This document shows positions 27,486 through 36,632 of a DNA stretch of 64,000 nt, piece after piece. A program made the translations under genes and the position numbers. Within the stretch, counting starts at the first letter, position 1; the number at the start of each line of letters is the position of its first letter. Source of the stretch: Bradyrhizobium sp. ORS 278 (GTDB lineage: Bacteria; Pseudomonadota; Alphaproteobacteria; Rhizobiales; Xanthobacteraceae); contig NC_009445.1 in NCBI RefSeq assembly GCF_000026145.1, forward strand, positions 6,106,501 to 6,170,500, given 5' to 3'. The notes under the pieces are model-generated. The model ran no database searches and was not told the DNA's origin. It was given only the letters and a program-made list of their open reading frames with translations.

Positions 27486-29990
27486 ATGACCGAACCGAAG
27501 ATCGATCGCCGCCAGTTGCTGAAGCTGGAAGCCGCCGCCATTGCCGCGGCCGCCGCCGGCATGCCCACAGTCGCGCGTGCCGCGAACCTCGTCACCGAGC
27601 GCGAAGCGACCGAGTTGAAATGGGACAAGGCCGCCTGCCGCTTCTGCGGCACCGGCTGCAGCGTGATGGTTGCCACCAAGGACAACCGCGTCGTCGCCAC
27701 CCACGGCGACATCAAGGCCGAGGTCAATCGCGGCCTCAACTGCGTCAAGGGCTACTTCCTGTCGAAGATCATGTACGGCCATGACCGCCTGACGCATCCG
27801 ATGCTGCGCAAGACAGGCGGCCAATACGACAAGAACGGCGAGTTCACACCCGTGTCATGGGACGAAGCTTTCGACGTCATGGCGCTGAAGTTCAAGGACG
27901 CGTTGAAGAAGCGCGGCCCCTCCGGCGTCGGCATGTTCGGCTCGGGCCAGTGGACGATCTGGGAAGGCTATGCCGCATCAAAACTGTTCAAGGCCGGCTT
28001 CCGCACCAACAACATCGACCCCAATGCGCGGCACTGCATGGCGTCGGCCGTCGCCGGCATGATGCGCACCTTCGGCATCGACGAGCCGGCCGGCTGCTAC
28101 GACGACATCGAGGCCACCGATGCCTTCGTGCTGTGGGGCTCCAACATGGCGGAGATGCATCCGATCCTGTGGACCCGCGTGACCGACCGACGGCTCTCGG
28201 CGCCGCATGTCAAGGTCGCCGTGCTCTCGACCTTCGAGCACCGCTCGTTCGACCTCGCCGATGTCGGCATGGTGTTCAAGCCGCAGACCGACCTCTACAT
28301 CCTCAACGCCATCGCCAACCACATCATCTCCACAGGCCGCGTCAACAAGGACTTCGTGTCGGCGCACACCGTGTTCAAGAAGGGACAGACCGACATCGGC
28401 TACGGCCTGCGGCCCGAGCATCCGCTGCAGAAGAAGGCGACCGGCGCGGCCAAGGCCAACGACGCCACCGACATCTCATTCGACGAGTATGCGAAGTTCG
28501 TGTCCGACTACACGCTGGAGAAGGCCGCCGACATGTCCGGCGTGCCGTTGAACCGGCTGCAGGCGCTGGCCGAGCTCTATGCCGATCCGAAGACCAAGGT
28601 GGTCTCGTTCTGGACCATGGGCTTCAACCAGCACACCCGCGGCGTCTGGTGCAACAACCTCGTCTACAACATCCACCTGCTGACGGGGAAGATCGCCGAG
28701 GCCGGCAACAGTCCGTTCTCGCTGACCGGCCAGCCCTCGGCCTGCGGCACCGCGCGCGAGGTCGGCACCTTCTCGCACCGGCTGCCCGCCGACATGGTCG
28801 TCACCAACAAGGAGCATCGCACCAAGGCCGAGCACATCTGGCAGCTGCCGGAGGGCACGATCCCCGACAAGCCCGGCTATCACGCCGTGCTGCAGAGCCG
28901 GATGCTGAAGGACGGCCTGCTCAACGCCTATTGGGTGCAGGTCAACAACAACCTCCAGGCCGGCCCCAACGCCAACGAAGAGACCTATCCAGGCTTCCGC
29001 AACCCCGACAATTTCATCGTCGTCTCCGACGCCTATCCATCGGTCACCGCGCTCGCCGCCGATCTCATCCTGCCGACCGCGATGTGGGTGGAGAAGGAAG
29101 GTGCCTATGGCAATGCCGAGCGCCGCACCCAGTTCTGGCATCAGCTGGTGTCCGCGCCGGGCGAGGCCCGCTCCGACCTGTGGCAGCTGATGGAGTTTTC
29201 CAAGCGCTTCAAGATCGAGGACGTCTGGCCCGAGGAGCTGATCGCGAAGAAGCCCGACGTGCGCGGCAAGACGCTGTTCGACGTGCTCTACAAGAACGGC
29301 CAAGTCGACAAATTCCCGCTCGACCAGATCGAGCCGGGCTACGCCAACGACGAATCCAAGGCGTTCGGCTTCTACGTCCACAAGGGCCTGTTCGAGGAAT
29401 ACGCTTCGTTCGGCCGCGGCCACGGCCACGACCTCGCGCCGTTCGAGGCCTATCACAAAGAGCGCGGCCTGCGCTGGCCCGTGGTCGACGGCAAGGAGAC
29501 GCGCTGGCGTTTCCGCGAAGGCTCCGACCCCTACGTGAAGGCCGGCACCGGCGTGCAGTTTTACGGTTTCCCGGACGGCAAGGCCCGCATCTTCGCCCTG
29601 CCATACGAGCCGCCGGCGGAATCGCCCGACAAGGATTATCCGTTCTGGCTGTCGACCGGCCGCGTCGTCGAGCACTGGCATTCCGGCACGATGACGCGCC
29701 GCGTGCCCGAGCTCTACAAGGCCTTCCCCGAAGCCGTCTGCTTCATGCATCCCGACGATGCGCAGGAGGCAAACTTGCGGCGCGGCGATGAAGTGAAAGT
29801 CGCCTCGCGGCGCGGCTTCATCCGCGCCCGCGTCGAAACGCGCGGCCGTGACAAGCCGCCACGCGGGCTCGTATTCGTGCCGTGGTTCGACGAATCCAAG
29901 CTGATCAACAAGGTGACGCTCGACGCCACCGATCCGATCTCGCTGCAGACCGACTACAAGAAATGCGCCGTGCGCATCGAGCGGGTGTGA
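27486..29990 (+). CDS. napA: Periplasmic nitrate reductase catalytic subunit NapA
   Basis: NapA reduces nitrate to nitrite at a bis-MGD molybdenum centre. It has a Tat signal ([20 protein letters not shown]), a [4Fe-4S] site Cys51-x2-Cys54-x3-Cys58-x27-Cys86, and molybdopterin segments such as [20 protein letters not shown] and [16 protein letters not shown], in which the RHCM Cys is the expected Mo ligand. The C-terminal MGD-binding part includes [20 protein letters not shown]. Length 834 is normal. Electrons come from NapC via NapB. Confidence 0.98.
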   Translation: MTEPKIDRRQLLKLEAAAIAAAAAGMPTVARAANLVTEREATELKWDKAACRFCGTGCSVMVATKDNRVVATHGDIKAEVNRGLNCVKGYFLSKIMYGHDRLTHPMLRKTGGQYDKNGEFTPVSWDEAFDVMALKFKDALKKRGPSGVGMFGSGQWTIWEGYAASKLFKAGFRTNNIDPNARHCMASAVAGMMRTFGIDEPAGCYDDIEATDAFVLWGSNMAEMHPILWTRVTDRRLSAPHVKVAVLSTFEHRSFDLADVGMVFKPQTDLYILNAIANHIISTGRVNKDFVSAHTVFKKGQTDIGYGLRPEHPLQKKATGAAKANDATDISFDEYAKFVSDYTLEKAADMSGVPLNRLQALAELYADPKTKVVSFWTMGFNQHTRGVWCNNLVYNIHLLTGKIAEAGNSPFSLTGQPSACGTAREVGTFSHRLPADMVVTNKEHRTKAEHIWQLPEGTIPDKPGYHAVLQSRMLKDGLLNAYWVQVNNNLQAGPNANEETYPGFRNPDNFIVVSDAYPSVTALAADLILPTAMWVEKEGAYGNAERRTQFWHQLVSAPGEARSDLWQLMEFSKRFKIEDVWPEELIAKKPDVRGKTLFDVLYKNGQVDKFPLDQIEPGYANDESKAFGFYVHKGLFEEYASFGRGHGHDLAPFEAYHKERGLRWPVVDGKETRWRFREGSDPYVKAGTGVQFYGFPDGKARIFALPYEPPAESPDKDYPFWLSTGRVVEHWHSGTMTRRVPELYKAFPEAVCFMHPDDAQEANLRRGDEVKVASRRGFIRARVETRGRDKPPRGLVFVPWFDESKLINKVTLDATDPISLQTDYKKCAVRIERV

Positions 29991-29995
29991 CCGAC

Positions 29996-30466
29996 ATGAT
30001 CAAGAAACTTGCGATGATGCTGCTCGCGGCCAGCCTGGCGGCCGGCTCGAGCGCCCTGCTCGCCCAGAGCGTCTCGTCGTCGCTGCGCGGCCCGACACCG
30101 CTCAATGACGAAGGCCCGGCACCGCCGATGCAGCCGACCAAGAACACCGCAGAGAGAGAGGTGCGCAACTATCCGGAGCAGCCGCCGGTGATCCCGCACT
30201 CCATCGACGGCTATCAGGTTGACATGCAGGGCAACAAATGCCTGTCCTGCCATGCGCGTGCGCGCACTGCGGAATCGAAGGCACCGATGCTGTCGATCAC
30301 CCACTTCATGGACCGTGACGGCCAGTTCCTGGCCTCGGTGTCGCCGCGGCGCTACTTCTGCACGCAGTGCCATGTGTCGCAAAGTGTCGCCACCCCGCCG
30401 GTCAGCAACGATTTCGTCGACATCGACACGGTGCTGTCGCACGACAAGCCGGGTGCCAAGCGATGA
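29996..30466 (+). CDS. napB: Diheme cytochrome c subunit NapB
   Basis: NapB passes electrons from NapC to NapA in the periplasm. The product (156 residues) has a signal peptide ([20 protein letters not shown]) and two c-type heme motifs, CLSCH (82-86) and CTQCH (122-126), with candidate distal His residues in [12 protein letters not shown] and [10 protein letters not shown]. The ATG lies 5 bp after napA. Its TGA overlaps the napC ATG. Confidence 0.97.
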   Translation: MIKKLAMMLLAASLAAGSSALLAQSVSSSLRGPTPLNDEGPAPPMQPTKNTAEREVRNYPEQPPVIPHSIDGYQVDMQGNKCLSCHARARTAESKAPMLSITHFMDRDGQFLASVSPRRYFCTQCHVSQSVATPPVSNDFVDIDTVLSHDKPGAKR

Positions 30467-31125
30467 GCAGCGCCGACATCCCGCGGGGGACGGGAGCGCC
30501 GGTCCCCGAGAAACGCCTCGGCCTCGTCAGACGCACCTGGCAATTCGTGCTCGATCTGATCGACGTGCTGCTCAAGCCGAGCTCGATCTTCGGGCTCGGC
30601 GTGCTGGTGCTCGCCGGCTTCGTCGCCGGTGTGATCTTCTGGGGCGGCTTCAACACCGCGCTGGAGATCACCAACACCGAGAAATTCTGCACCGGCTGTC
30701 ACGAGATGAAGGACAACGTGTTCGCCGAGTTGAAGACCACCGTGCACTTCTCCAATCGCTCCGGCGTCCGCGCCTCCTGCCCGGACTGCCACGTGCCGCA
30801 CAATTGGACCGACAAGATCGCGCGCAAGATGCAGGCGTCGAAGGAGGTCTGGGGCCACCTGTTCGGCTCGATCGACACCCGCGAGAAGTTCACTGGTCGA
30901 CGGCTGGAGCTGGCACTGCACGAATGGGCACGCTTCAAGGCGAACGACTCGCTGGAATGCCGCAACTGCCACAGCGCGCAGTCGATGGACATCACCAAGC
31001 AGTCGCCCCGCGCCGTCGAAGCCCACCAGCGCTTCCTCTTCACCGGCGAGAAGACCTGCATCGACTGCCACAAGGGCATCGCGCACCACCTTCCGGACAT
31101 GCGCGGCGTCCCGGGCTGGCAGTAG
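30463..31125 (+). CDS. napC: Membrane-anchored tetraheme cytochrome c quinol dehydrogenase NapC
   Basis: NapC oxidises quinol and feeds NapB. One membrane anchor (about residues 42-62, [20 protein letters not shown]) is followed by a periplasmic NapC/NirT domain with four heme sites: CTGCH (76-80), CPDCH, CRNCH and CIDCH. Length 220 is normal. The ATG at 30463 overlaps the napB stop (ATGA). No napF, G or H is present, giving the napEDABC layout typical of bradyrhizobia. Confidence 0.97.
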   Translation: MSSADIPRGTGAPVPEKRLGLVRRTWQFVLDLIDVLLKPSSIFGLGVLVLAGFVAGVIFWGGFNTALEITNTEKFCTGCHEMKDNVFAELKTTVHFSNRSGVRASCPDCHVPHNWTDKIARKMQASKEVWGHLFGSIDTREKFTGRRLELALHEWARFKANDSLECRNCHSAQSMDITKQSPRAVEAHQRFLFTGEKTCIDCHKGIAHHLPDMRGVPGWQ

Positions 31126-31168
31126 GTTCTTCTGAGTTGGCGAACTTTCGCCACACGCGAGGTCAACT

Positions 31169-31267
31169 CCCCTCCCCCTTGCGGGGAGGGGTTGGGGGTG
31201 GGGGTCCACACGGGCAGTCTTTGCTGGGACCCCCACCCCCGACCCCTCCCCGCAAGGGGGAGGGGGG
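31169..31267. repeat. Long imperfect palindrome after napC
   Basis: Two arms of about 38-42 bases (31169-31206 and 31226-31267), made of alternating C- and G-runs such as CCTCCCCCTTGCGGGGAGGG, are reverse complements with a few mismatches around a 19-base loop. It may end the nap transcript, but the composition and form match the dispersed palindromic repeats that sit between genes in Bradyrhizobium. Confidence 0.75.
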
Positions 31268-31402
31268 CGGACCGCGCATGAGGCGCTGTCTCGGCTCTTT
31301 CGTCAGAATCGCCTCTGCACCCATTCCAGCTTGATCTCGCCGAAACAGCCCTTAGGTTCACGGAATGTCCCGAGTCGCCCCGCGGCTCCTTTTCCGTGAG
31401 CC

Positions 31403-32512
31403 ATGACCACCTTCTCCCCGCATCAGGATTCCGCCCTCAAGGCCGTCGGTGACTGGCTGAAAGAAAAGCCCGGCCGGAACGGCACGCCGCAGGTGTTCCG
31501 GCTGTTCGGCTATGCCGGCACCGGCAAGACCACGCTCGCCCGCCACATCGCCGAGGGCGTCGACGGCGAGGTCAAGTTCGCCGCGTTCACCGGCAAGGCG
31601 GCGCTGGTGATGCGTAGCAAGGGCTGCGACAACGCCTCCACCATCCACTCGCTGATCTATCGCGCCCAGGAGAGCGGCGAGGAGCAGCCGAATTTCGAAT
31701 TGTGGGACGATGCGCCGGCCTCCAAGGCCAAGCTGATCATCATCGACGAATGCTCGATGGTCGACGCCGATCTCGGCCGTGACCTGCTCTCCTTCGATTG
31801 CCCGCTGCTGGTGCTCGGCGATCCCGCGCAGCTGCCGCCGGTCAAGGGCGGCGGCTTCTTCACCGACAGCGAGCCCGACGTGATGTTGACCGAGGTGCAT
31901 CGCCAGGCGCAGGACGATCCGATCGTGCGGATGTCGATGGACGTGCGCGAGGGCAACACGCTGGACATCGGCCGCTACGGCGAGAGCGAGGTGGTCGAGC
32001 GCCGCGAGCTCGATCCGTCGCGTGTGATGGAGGCCGACCAGGTGCTGGTCGGCCGCAACGCCACCCGCCGCGCCTACAACAACCGCTTCCGCCAGCGCCT
32101 CGACATCGAGGAGCCGCTGCCGGTCGCCGGCGACAAGCTGGTCTGCCTGCGCAACAACCGCAAGAAGGGCCTGTTCAATGGCGGCCTGTGGCGGGTGAAG
32201 TCGCGCGCGACCTCGAAGTCGAAGATCGTGACGATGCGGGTGGCACCCGAAGAGGATTTCGGCCGCAAGGTCACCAAGGTCTCGGTGCGCGGCGAATGCT
32301 TCGCCGGCGGCATCGAGGACATCCCCTGGGAGCAGCGCAAGCCGTATGACGAGTTCGACTACGGCTATGTGCTGACCGTGCACAAGTCGCAGGGCTCGCA
32401 ATGGGACGACGTCGTGCTGTTCGACGAAAGCTTTGCCTTCCAGGAAGCCCGCGCCCGCTGGCTCTACACCGGCATCACGCGCGCTGCGAAGCGGTTGTCC
32501 ATCGTCGTTTAA
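31403..32512 (+). CDS. RecD-like superfamily 1B DNA helicase/ATPase
   Basis: Walker A GYAGTGKTT is near residue 38, Walker B IIIDECSMVD near 117, and the Q-rich motif III LVLGDPAQLPPV follows. The UvrD_C_2 motif VLTVHKSQGSQWDDVVLFDE and the motif VI WLYTGITRAAKRLSIV close the protein. At 369 residues it is a minimal helicase core without RecD2's N-terminal domain or nuclease. Similar short proteins are annotated as AAA-family or Dda/RecD-like helicases. The ATG at 31403 has no strong ribosome site. Confidence 0.85.
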   Translation: MTTFSPHQDSALKAVGDWLKEKPGRNGTPQVFRLFGYAGTGKTTLARHIAEGVDGEVKFAAFTGKAALVMRSKGCDNASTIHSLIYRAQESGEEQPNFELWDDAPASKAKLIIIDECSMVDADLGRDLLSFDCPLLVLGDPAQLPPVKGGGFFTDSEPDVMLTEVHRQAQDDPIVRMSMDVREGNTLDIGRYGESEVVERRELDPSRVMEADQVLVGRNATRRAYNNRFRQRLDIEEPLPVAGDKLVCLRNNRKKGLFNGGLWRVKSRATSKSKIVTMRVAPEEDFGRKVTKVSVRGECFAGGIEDIPWEQRKPYDEFDYGYVLTVHKSQGSQWDDVVLFDESFAFQEARARWLYTGITRAAKRLSIVV

Positions 32513-32562
32513 CCTTGGCGGTATCGCCCTGCCCGCCCTGTTCCCGCAAAGCCTGCGACCCG

Positions 32563-32576
32563 TTGATCCAGGTCAA
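32563..32576 (+). promoter_or_regulatory. FixK2/FNR-type box upstream of ppk2
   Basis: TTGATCCAGGTCAA fits TTG(A/C)-N6-(T/G)CAA exactly and differs from the nap box by a single base. Its centre is about 81 bp from the ppk2 ATG, so a class II start would lie near 32611. It is in the 138-bp gap after the helicase gene, where it can only serve ppk2. Confidence 0.65.
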
Positions 32577-32650
32577 GCTGCCGCACTGCGCTTGGCGGAT
32601 AAAAAACGATTCACATGTCTGTACATTACCAGCAGGCGGGGCGGAATCGC

Positions 32651-33772
32651 ATGGCAAATACCAAGAAGACCAAGAGCAAGGCGGCCAATGGCGGGCACGC
32701 GAGCGCCACGGCGCGAGTCGTACGAAAGCAATCCGCCGCGAAGCTCGATCCGATCGCGCAGTCGCTTATCGACGAATCGATGCAGGCGGCGCAGATCACC
32801 GAGTTGTCGGCCTTCGAGACCGTGCTGAACGGACCGCCGCGGCTCGACGCGAATAGCGCTCCGGTCAAGGCCATGCTCGACGGCGCCGCACCAGACGACG
32901 CCAAGCTGATGAAGGCGTTGATCGACGGCCGCGAGATCAAGCGCGAGAAGCGCCATACCTCGGACGAGCTTGCCGACAATTGGCGCCAGGGCGGCTACCC
33001 CTACAAGCACCGCATGTACCGCAAGGACTATGAGGAGCAGAAATTCATCTTGCAGACCGAGCTGCTCAAGCTGCAGAACTGGATGAAGGACGCGCGCCAG
33101 CGCCTGGTGCTGCTGTTCGAGGGCCGTGACGCCGCCGGCAAGGGCGGCACCATCAAGCGCTTCATGGAGCATCTCAACCCGCGCGGCGCCCGCGTCGTGG
33201 CGCTGGACAAGCCGAGCGATGTCGAGCGCGGCCAATGGTACTTCCAGCGCTACGTCGAGCATCTGCCGACCGCCGGCGAGATCGTGCTGTTCGACCGCTC
33301 CTGGTACAACCGCGCCGGCGTCGAGCGCGTGATGGGCTTCTGCTCGCAAGCCGAGTATGACGAGTTCCTGCGCCAGGTGCCGGAGTTCGAGCGCAACCTC
33401 GTGCGCAGCGGCATCCATCTCATCAAGTTCTGGTTCTCGGTCAGCCGCGACGAGCAGCGCCGCCGCTTCAAGGAGCGCGAGGCGCATCCCTTGAAGCAGT
33501 GGAAGCTGTCGCCGATCGACACCGCATCGCTCGACAAATGGGACGACTACACCCGCGCCAAGGAAGCGATGTTCTTCTCCACCGACACCGCCGACTGTCC
33601 GTGGACCGTGATCAAGTCCGACGACAAGAAGCGCGCCCGGCTGAACGCGATGCGCTGCGTGCTGCACTCCCTGCCCTATGCCGGCAAGGACGTCTCCCGC
33701 ATCGGCCATGTCGACGACCTGATCGTCGGCCGCGCCAGCGTCATCCACGAACGCGAGGAGCATGCGAGCTGA
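32651..33772 (+). CDS. ppk2: Polyphosphate kinase 2 (PPK2)
   Basis: PPK2 phosphorylates nucleoside di- or monophosphates with polyphosphate. The 373-residue protein has a single PPK2 domain: Walker A GRDAAGKGGTIKRF near residue 158, RGARVVALDKPSDVERGQWY, the DRSWYNRAGVERVMGF lid/Walker B segment, and the conserved end WTVIKSDDKKRARLNAMRCV. The N-terminal 90 residues are basic and helical, as in class I (NDP) enzymes, though sub-class cannot be settled by eye. ATG at 32651 (MANTKKTKSKAANG) was preferred over 32615. A FixK2-type box precedes it. Confidence 0.93.
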   Translation: MANTKKTKSKAANGGHASATARVVRKQSAAKLDPIAQSLIDESMQAAQITELSAFETVLNGPPRLDANSAPVKAMLDGAAPDDAKLMKALIDGREIKREKRHTSDELADNWRQGGYPYKHRMYRKDYEEQKFILQTELLKLQNWMKDARQRLVLLFEGRDAAGKGGTIKRFMEHLNPRGARVVALDKPSDVERGQWYFQRYVEHLPTAGEIVLFDRSWYNRAGVERVMGFCSQAEYDEFLRQVPEFERNLVRSGIHLIKFWFSVSRDEQRRRFKEREAHPLKQWKLSPIDTASLDKWDDYTRAKEAMFFSTDTADCPWTVIKSDDKKRARLNAMRCVLHSLPYAGKDVSRIGHVDDLIVGRASVIHEREEHAS

Positions 33773-33780
33773 CGCTGATT

Positions 33781-33920
33781 TCGTAGGGTGGGCAAAGGCG
33801 CGAACCCGTCCAATCCACCCGGACAATCGCAATGGCGCCGTGCCCACCATCTCGACGCGAGCACACCGCCCGGCGGTGGGCACGCAGCCGCCTGCGGCGG
33901 CCGCTTTGCCCACCCTACGA
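33781..33920. repeat. 140-bp element with 17-bp terminal inverted repeats
   Basis: TCGTAGGGTGGGCAAAG (33781-33797) and CTTTGCCCACCCTACGA (33904-33920) are perfect inverted ends around a core containing a further GGCGGTGGGCAC / GTGCCCACC pair. Such 'GTAGGGTGGGCAAAG' units recur across Bradyrhizobium intergenic regions and look like MITE/REP elements. Its right end coincides with the left edge of the IS element. Confidence 0.75.
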
Positions 33921-35466
33921 GGCTGTGAATCTTTCGATGCCTGTTCTCGCTGACTATGATTCTCTAAGCGGAGCGGTTTGCTGGAGGTCATGATGGCTAA
34001 GGACGAGCTTTTCGATGGATTGCCGGAGCAGTCGGGTCCCAAAGCGCGGGAGCTTCCGAAGGGTGCGCCTCGTCTGCGGGTTCCGGAGCGCAACCAGGTC
34101 GAGCTGCGCGCGGTCGATATCGACAGCCTGATCGGGCAGGATCATCCGGCGCGGATGATCTGGACCTATGTCGAGACGCTCGACCTGAGCGAGTTGGAAG
34201 ACCGAGTGAAGGCGCGGGAGAACAGGCCTGGTCATCCGGCACCGTCGCCACGCCTTTTGCTGGCGCTCTGGCTCTATGCCACCAGCGACGGCGTCGGCAG
34301 TGCTCGGGCGCTGGATCGCCTGTGCGAGAGCCATGATGCCTATCGCTGGCTGTGTGGCGGGGTATCGCTGAACTATCACACGCTGTCGGACTTCCGCGTC
34401 GGCTGTGCCGATGTGCTCGACCGCCTGATGAGCGAACATCTGGCGGCGTTGAGCGAGGCCGGGCTGGTCGATCTCGATACGCTGGCACAGGACGGGGTGC
34501 GGATCCGCGCCAATGCGGGGGCCAGCTCGTTCCGGCGCGAAGCGAGGCTGCAGCAGAAGCTGGCGGAAGCAACGGAGGTGGTGGAAGAGCTCAAGCGGGA
34601 AGTCGATGCAGATCCAGAAGCCAGCAACCGGCGCATCCGCGCGGCGCGTGAGCGCGCCGCACGCGAGCATAAACAGAAGGTCGAAGCGGCGCAGGCGGCG
34701 CTGGAGGAGATCAAGCGCAAGCGCCAGAAGCTCGAGGAAAAAGGCGGCAACGGCAAGAAGCCGAAGGAGCCTCGGGCCTCCACCACCGATCCGCAGGCGC
34801 GGCGGATGAAGATGGCCGATGCCGGCTTCCGTCCCGCCTACAACGTGCAGGTCGTCAGTGCTGCTGCCGCGATGATCGTGGTCGCAATCGACATCGACAA
34901 CAACGGATCAGACGGCGGCCTGATGCGACCGATGCTGGAGCGGCTGCGCGACAAGCTGCAACGCCTGCCCAGGCGCTACCTCGTCGATGGCGGATACTGC
35001 CGTGGCGACGACATCGAATGGGCGCATGGCCAGAACATCGAGATCTACTGTCCGCCGCGCTCGCAAAAAAGCGGTGTTGATCCTTATCGGCCCCGAGATA
35101 CCGATGGCCCTGGTGTGGCGGCCTGGCGAGCGCGCATGGCGAGCGAAGCCGGCAAGGCTCAGTATCAGCTCCGCTCGCTGTGCGAATGCATCCACGCCCG
35201 CTGGCGCAACTGGGACCTCCGGCAAGTGACGGTACGCGGCATCGACAAGGTTCGCGCCGTCGTGAGCTGGTACGCGTTCACCAACAACCTTCTGCAAGGA
35301 TTGCACCTCATCGCCTGTCAAAAAGCAGCATCATAGCCGCCGATAGCGGCATCCGAGGGATCCTCCGGGACAATCCGCCGCACAGAGCCGCACACAACGG
35401 CTATCCCCGCGGCGACAGCCCCCTCGTCGCAAACTCAGCCCTGAACTCAAATTGGCTCACAAGCTC
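33919..35466 (+). mobile_element. IS1182-family insertion sequence
   Basis: An intact transposase gene is flanked by imperfect inverted ends: GAGGCTGTGAATC at 33919 and, read inwards from the right, GAGCTTGTGAGCC ending at 35466 (about 11 of 17 positions match). The motif TACGA stands at both edges (33916-33920 and 35467-35471), which may include the target duplication; exact ends are uncertain by a few bases. The element seems complete and recently active, given the uninterrupted gene. Confidence 0.7.
33993..35336 (+). CDS. IS1182-family DDE transposase
   Basis: The 447-residue protein opens with the DUF772-type N-terminus (LIGQDHPARMIWTYVETLDL; SPRLLLALWLYATSDGVGSA), a LCGGVSLNYHTLSDFR motif, then the first catalytic Asp region (LDTLAQDGVRIRANAG). 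A charged coiled-coil insert, the STTDPQARRMKMADAGFRPA strand and a DDE_Tnp_1-type end (CECIHARWRNWDLRQVTVRG) follow. ATG at 33993 was chosen because GGAGG lies five bases upstream; ATG 33990 is too close. No frameshift or stop is present. Confidence 0.92.
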   Translation: MAKDELFDGLPEQSGPKARELPKGAPRLRVPERNQVELRAVDIDSLIGQDHPARMIWTYVETLDLSELEDRVKARENRPGHPAPSPRLLLALWLYATSDGVGSARALDRLCESHDAYRWLCGGVSLNYHTLSDFRVGCADVLDRLMSEHLAALSEAGLVDLDTLAQDGVRIRANAGASSFRREARLQQKLAEATEVVEELKREVDADPEASNRRIRAARERAAREHKQKVEAAQAALEEIKRKRQKLEEKGGNGKKPKEPRASTTDPQARRMKMADAGFRPAYNVQVVSAAAAMIVVAIDIDNNGSDGGLMRPMLERLRDKLQRLPRRYLVDGGYCRGDDIEWAHGQNIEIYCPPRSQKSGVDPYRPRDTDGPGVAAWRARMASEAGKAQYQLRSLCECIHARWRNWDLRQVTVRGIDKVRAVVSWYAFTNNLLQGLHLIACQKAAS

Positions 35467-35516
35467 TACGATTCGGCTTGAACGGCGTCGCCCGATCCCA
35501 GCCACGGCGTCATTGC

Positions 35517-35574
35517 GAGCGCAGCGAAGCAATCCAGAGTGGTGGGCGGGACTCTGGATTGCTTCGCTGCGCTC
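35517..35574. repeat. Perfect 24-bp inverted repeat (REP-like)
   Basis: Positions 35517-35540 (GAGCGCAGCGAAGCAATCCA...) and 35551-35574 are exact reverse complements around a 10-base loop. The 'GCGAGCGCAGCGAAGCAATCC' motif is a widespread Bradyrhizobium and proteobacterial dispersed palindrome. Confidence 0.8.
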
Positions 35575-35666
35575 GGGAGGGCGAAGACGGGTTCGATATC
35601 AATGAACTGATTAGTTCCTGTCGGCTACGAGCGTGCATGACCGATCCTGTCGCGCTGCGCATGACC

Positions 35667-35827
35667 ATGCCCTCTCCCCTTGCGGGAGAGGGCATGGAGG
35701 ACAGCGCGGCATAGGCGGTTGGGTGAGGGGTATGCCTCCGCGAGCCGAGCTTGTGGGAACATACCCCTCACCCAACCCCATGCGTGGATAGGTCGTGCAT
35801 GCCCTCTCCCGCACGGGGAGAGGGCGC
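35667..35827. repeat. Nested palindromic repeat unit
   Basis: CCCTCTCCCCTTGCGGGAGAGGG (35670-35692) is mirrored by CCCTCTCCC...GGGGAGAGGG near 35802-35825. Between them, GGTTGGGTGAGGGGTATG (35717-35734) pairs with ATACCCCTCACCCAACC (35761-35777). The whole unit folds as one long branched hairpin and matches the dispersed CCTCACCCAAC-type elements of Bradyrhizobium intergenic regions. Confidence 0.7.
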
Positions 35828-35839
35828 AGTCATGAGCAG

Positions 35840-36180
35840 CGAGTGACGCAGATACAGCGGTCGTCTACAAACCATTTCAGGTCGTTCAGCGCCGCACGCT
35901 GCAATTCCCTTTTGCCCGTCGGGTTACTTTGTCGCATCCCGACGGGCGTTGCATCGTCGGGCAAATCACTGGCACCTTTCCGCGCATCCCGGCCCGCCAG
36001 GAGGGGCGCTTCGCGATCGTCACGAACGTGGGGCCGGGGATGCGGTGGACGCGGCGTGGTGCAGCGGGCGAAGGCCCGCGGACGAACGGCATGGCGCGGA
36101 CGGCGAAAGCGTGTGGTCCTGGCCTCCCGACGCCGAGGCCAAGCGGGCGGTGATGATCCGCCCGTGACGGGGGCAAGACA
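35840..36180. other. Gene-free stretch with decayed reading frames, dispersed-repeat type
   Basis: Several short open frames cross this stretch (for example one reading HPDGRCIVGQITGTFPRIPA) but none has a ribosome site or a family. I recall similar sequence scattered in many Bradyrhizobium genomes and wrongly called as small proteins; that is memory, not a search. It directly precedes a strongly conserved-looking hairpin, so the two may be parts of one dispersed unit. Confidence 0.45.
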
Positions 36181-36221
36181 GCCGGTCCCCGGGGAGAGCA
36201 CGTATAAGCGTTAACACCATC

Positions 36222-36326
36222 GCGCAGGGAAGGCCGGGATGGTCCGGCTGAACCTGTGGTTCTGCCGCGTGCTTATTTGCTGCACGCGGACCACGGGTGC
36301 CGGTCGGCACCCGGCCTTCCCTGCGC
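36222..36326. repeat. Double-hairpin dispersed element
   Basis: GCGCAGGGAAGGCCGGG (36222-36238) and CCCGGCCTTCCCTGCGC (36310-36326) are a perfect 17-bp outer stem. Inside, CCGCGTGC (36265-36272) and GCACGCGG (36282-36289) form a second perfect stem. It is flanked by a stereotyped 'GAGCACGTATAAGCG' leader and a 'CTCCGATGTCTGGAGG' trailer, which is itself a short hairpin. Such units occur repeatedly in Bradyrhizobium genomes. Confidence 0.7.
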
Positions 36327-36442
36327 CCTCCGATGTCTGGAGGGACGAGGATCAAGCATCACTCGGGCTGACAGGTCGCGAGAATGAGTAGTCACGTCTG
36401 AACAGCAATCATGTCTGGCACGGTCGCGCCGCAACTAACAGC

Positions 36443-36563
36443 GTCGTCCCGGCGAACGCCGGGACCCATAACCACCAGCGTTGCTGTGGCGCGCGAACGT
36501 CAGCCATCTCGATTCCACCACTCCCGCCGCGGAGTATGGGTCCCGGGTCAAGCCCGGGACGAC
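36443..36563. repeat. Inverted repeat pair of the GTCGTCCCGG type
   Basis: GTCGTCCCGGCGAACGCCGG (36443-36462, continuing ACCCATA) is mirrored by TATGGGTCCCGGGTCAAGCC (36535-36554, continuing CGGGACGAC to 36563). Each arm is also a small hairpin in itself (CCCGGCGAACGCCGGG; CCCGGGTCAAGCCCGGG). This is the common 'GTCCCGGGTCAAGCCCGGGAC' palindrome of Bradyrhizobiaceae. Confidence 0.75.
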
Positions 36564-36632
36564 AGTGGAGGATGGCGCAGGTATCACCCGTCTCAATTGC
36601 GCCGGATGCAATATGCAGCAACCGCACATCGC

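Noticed and set aside
35929..36153. Short frames reading HPDGRCIVGQITGTFPRIPA
   Set aside because: They look like a frequently mis-called small protein in Bradyrhizobium, but without a ribosome site and within a repeat block, so a gene call is not supported.
33781..36563. Clustered inverted repeats as a possible CRISPR array
   Set aside because: The units differ from each other, are palindromic at different scales and have no regular spacers; no cas genes are present.
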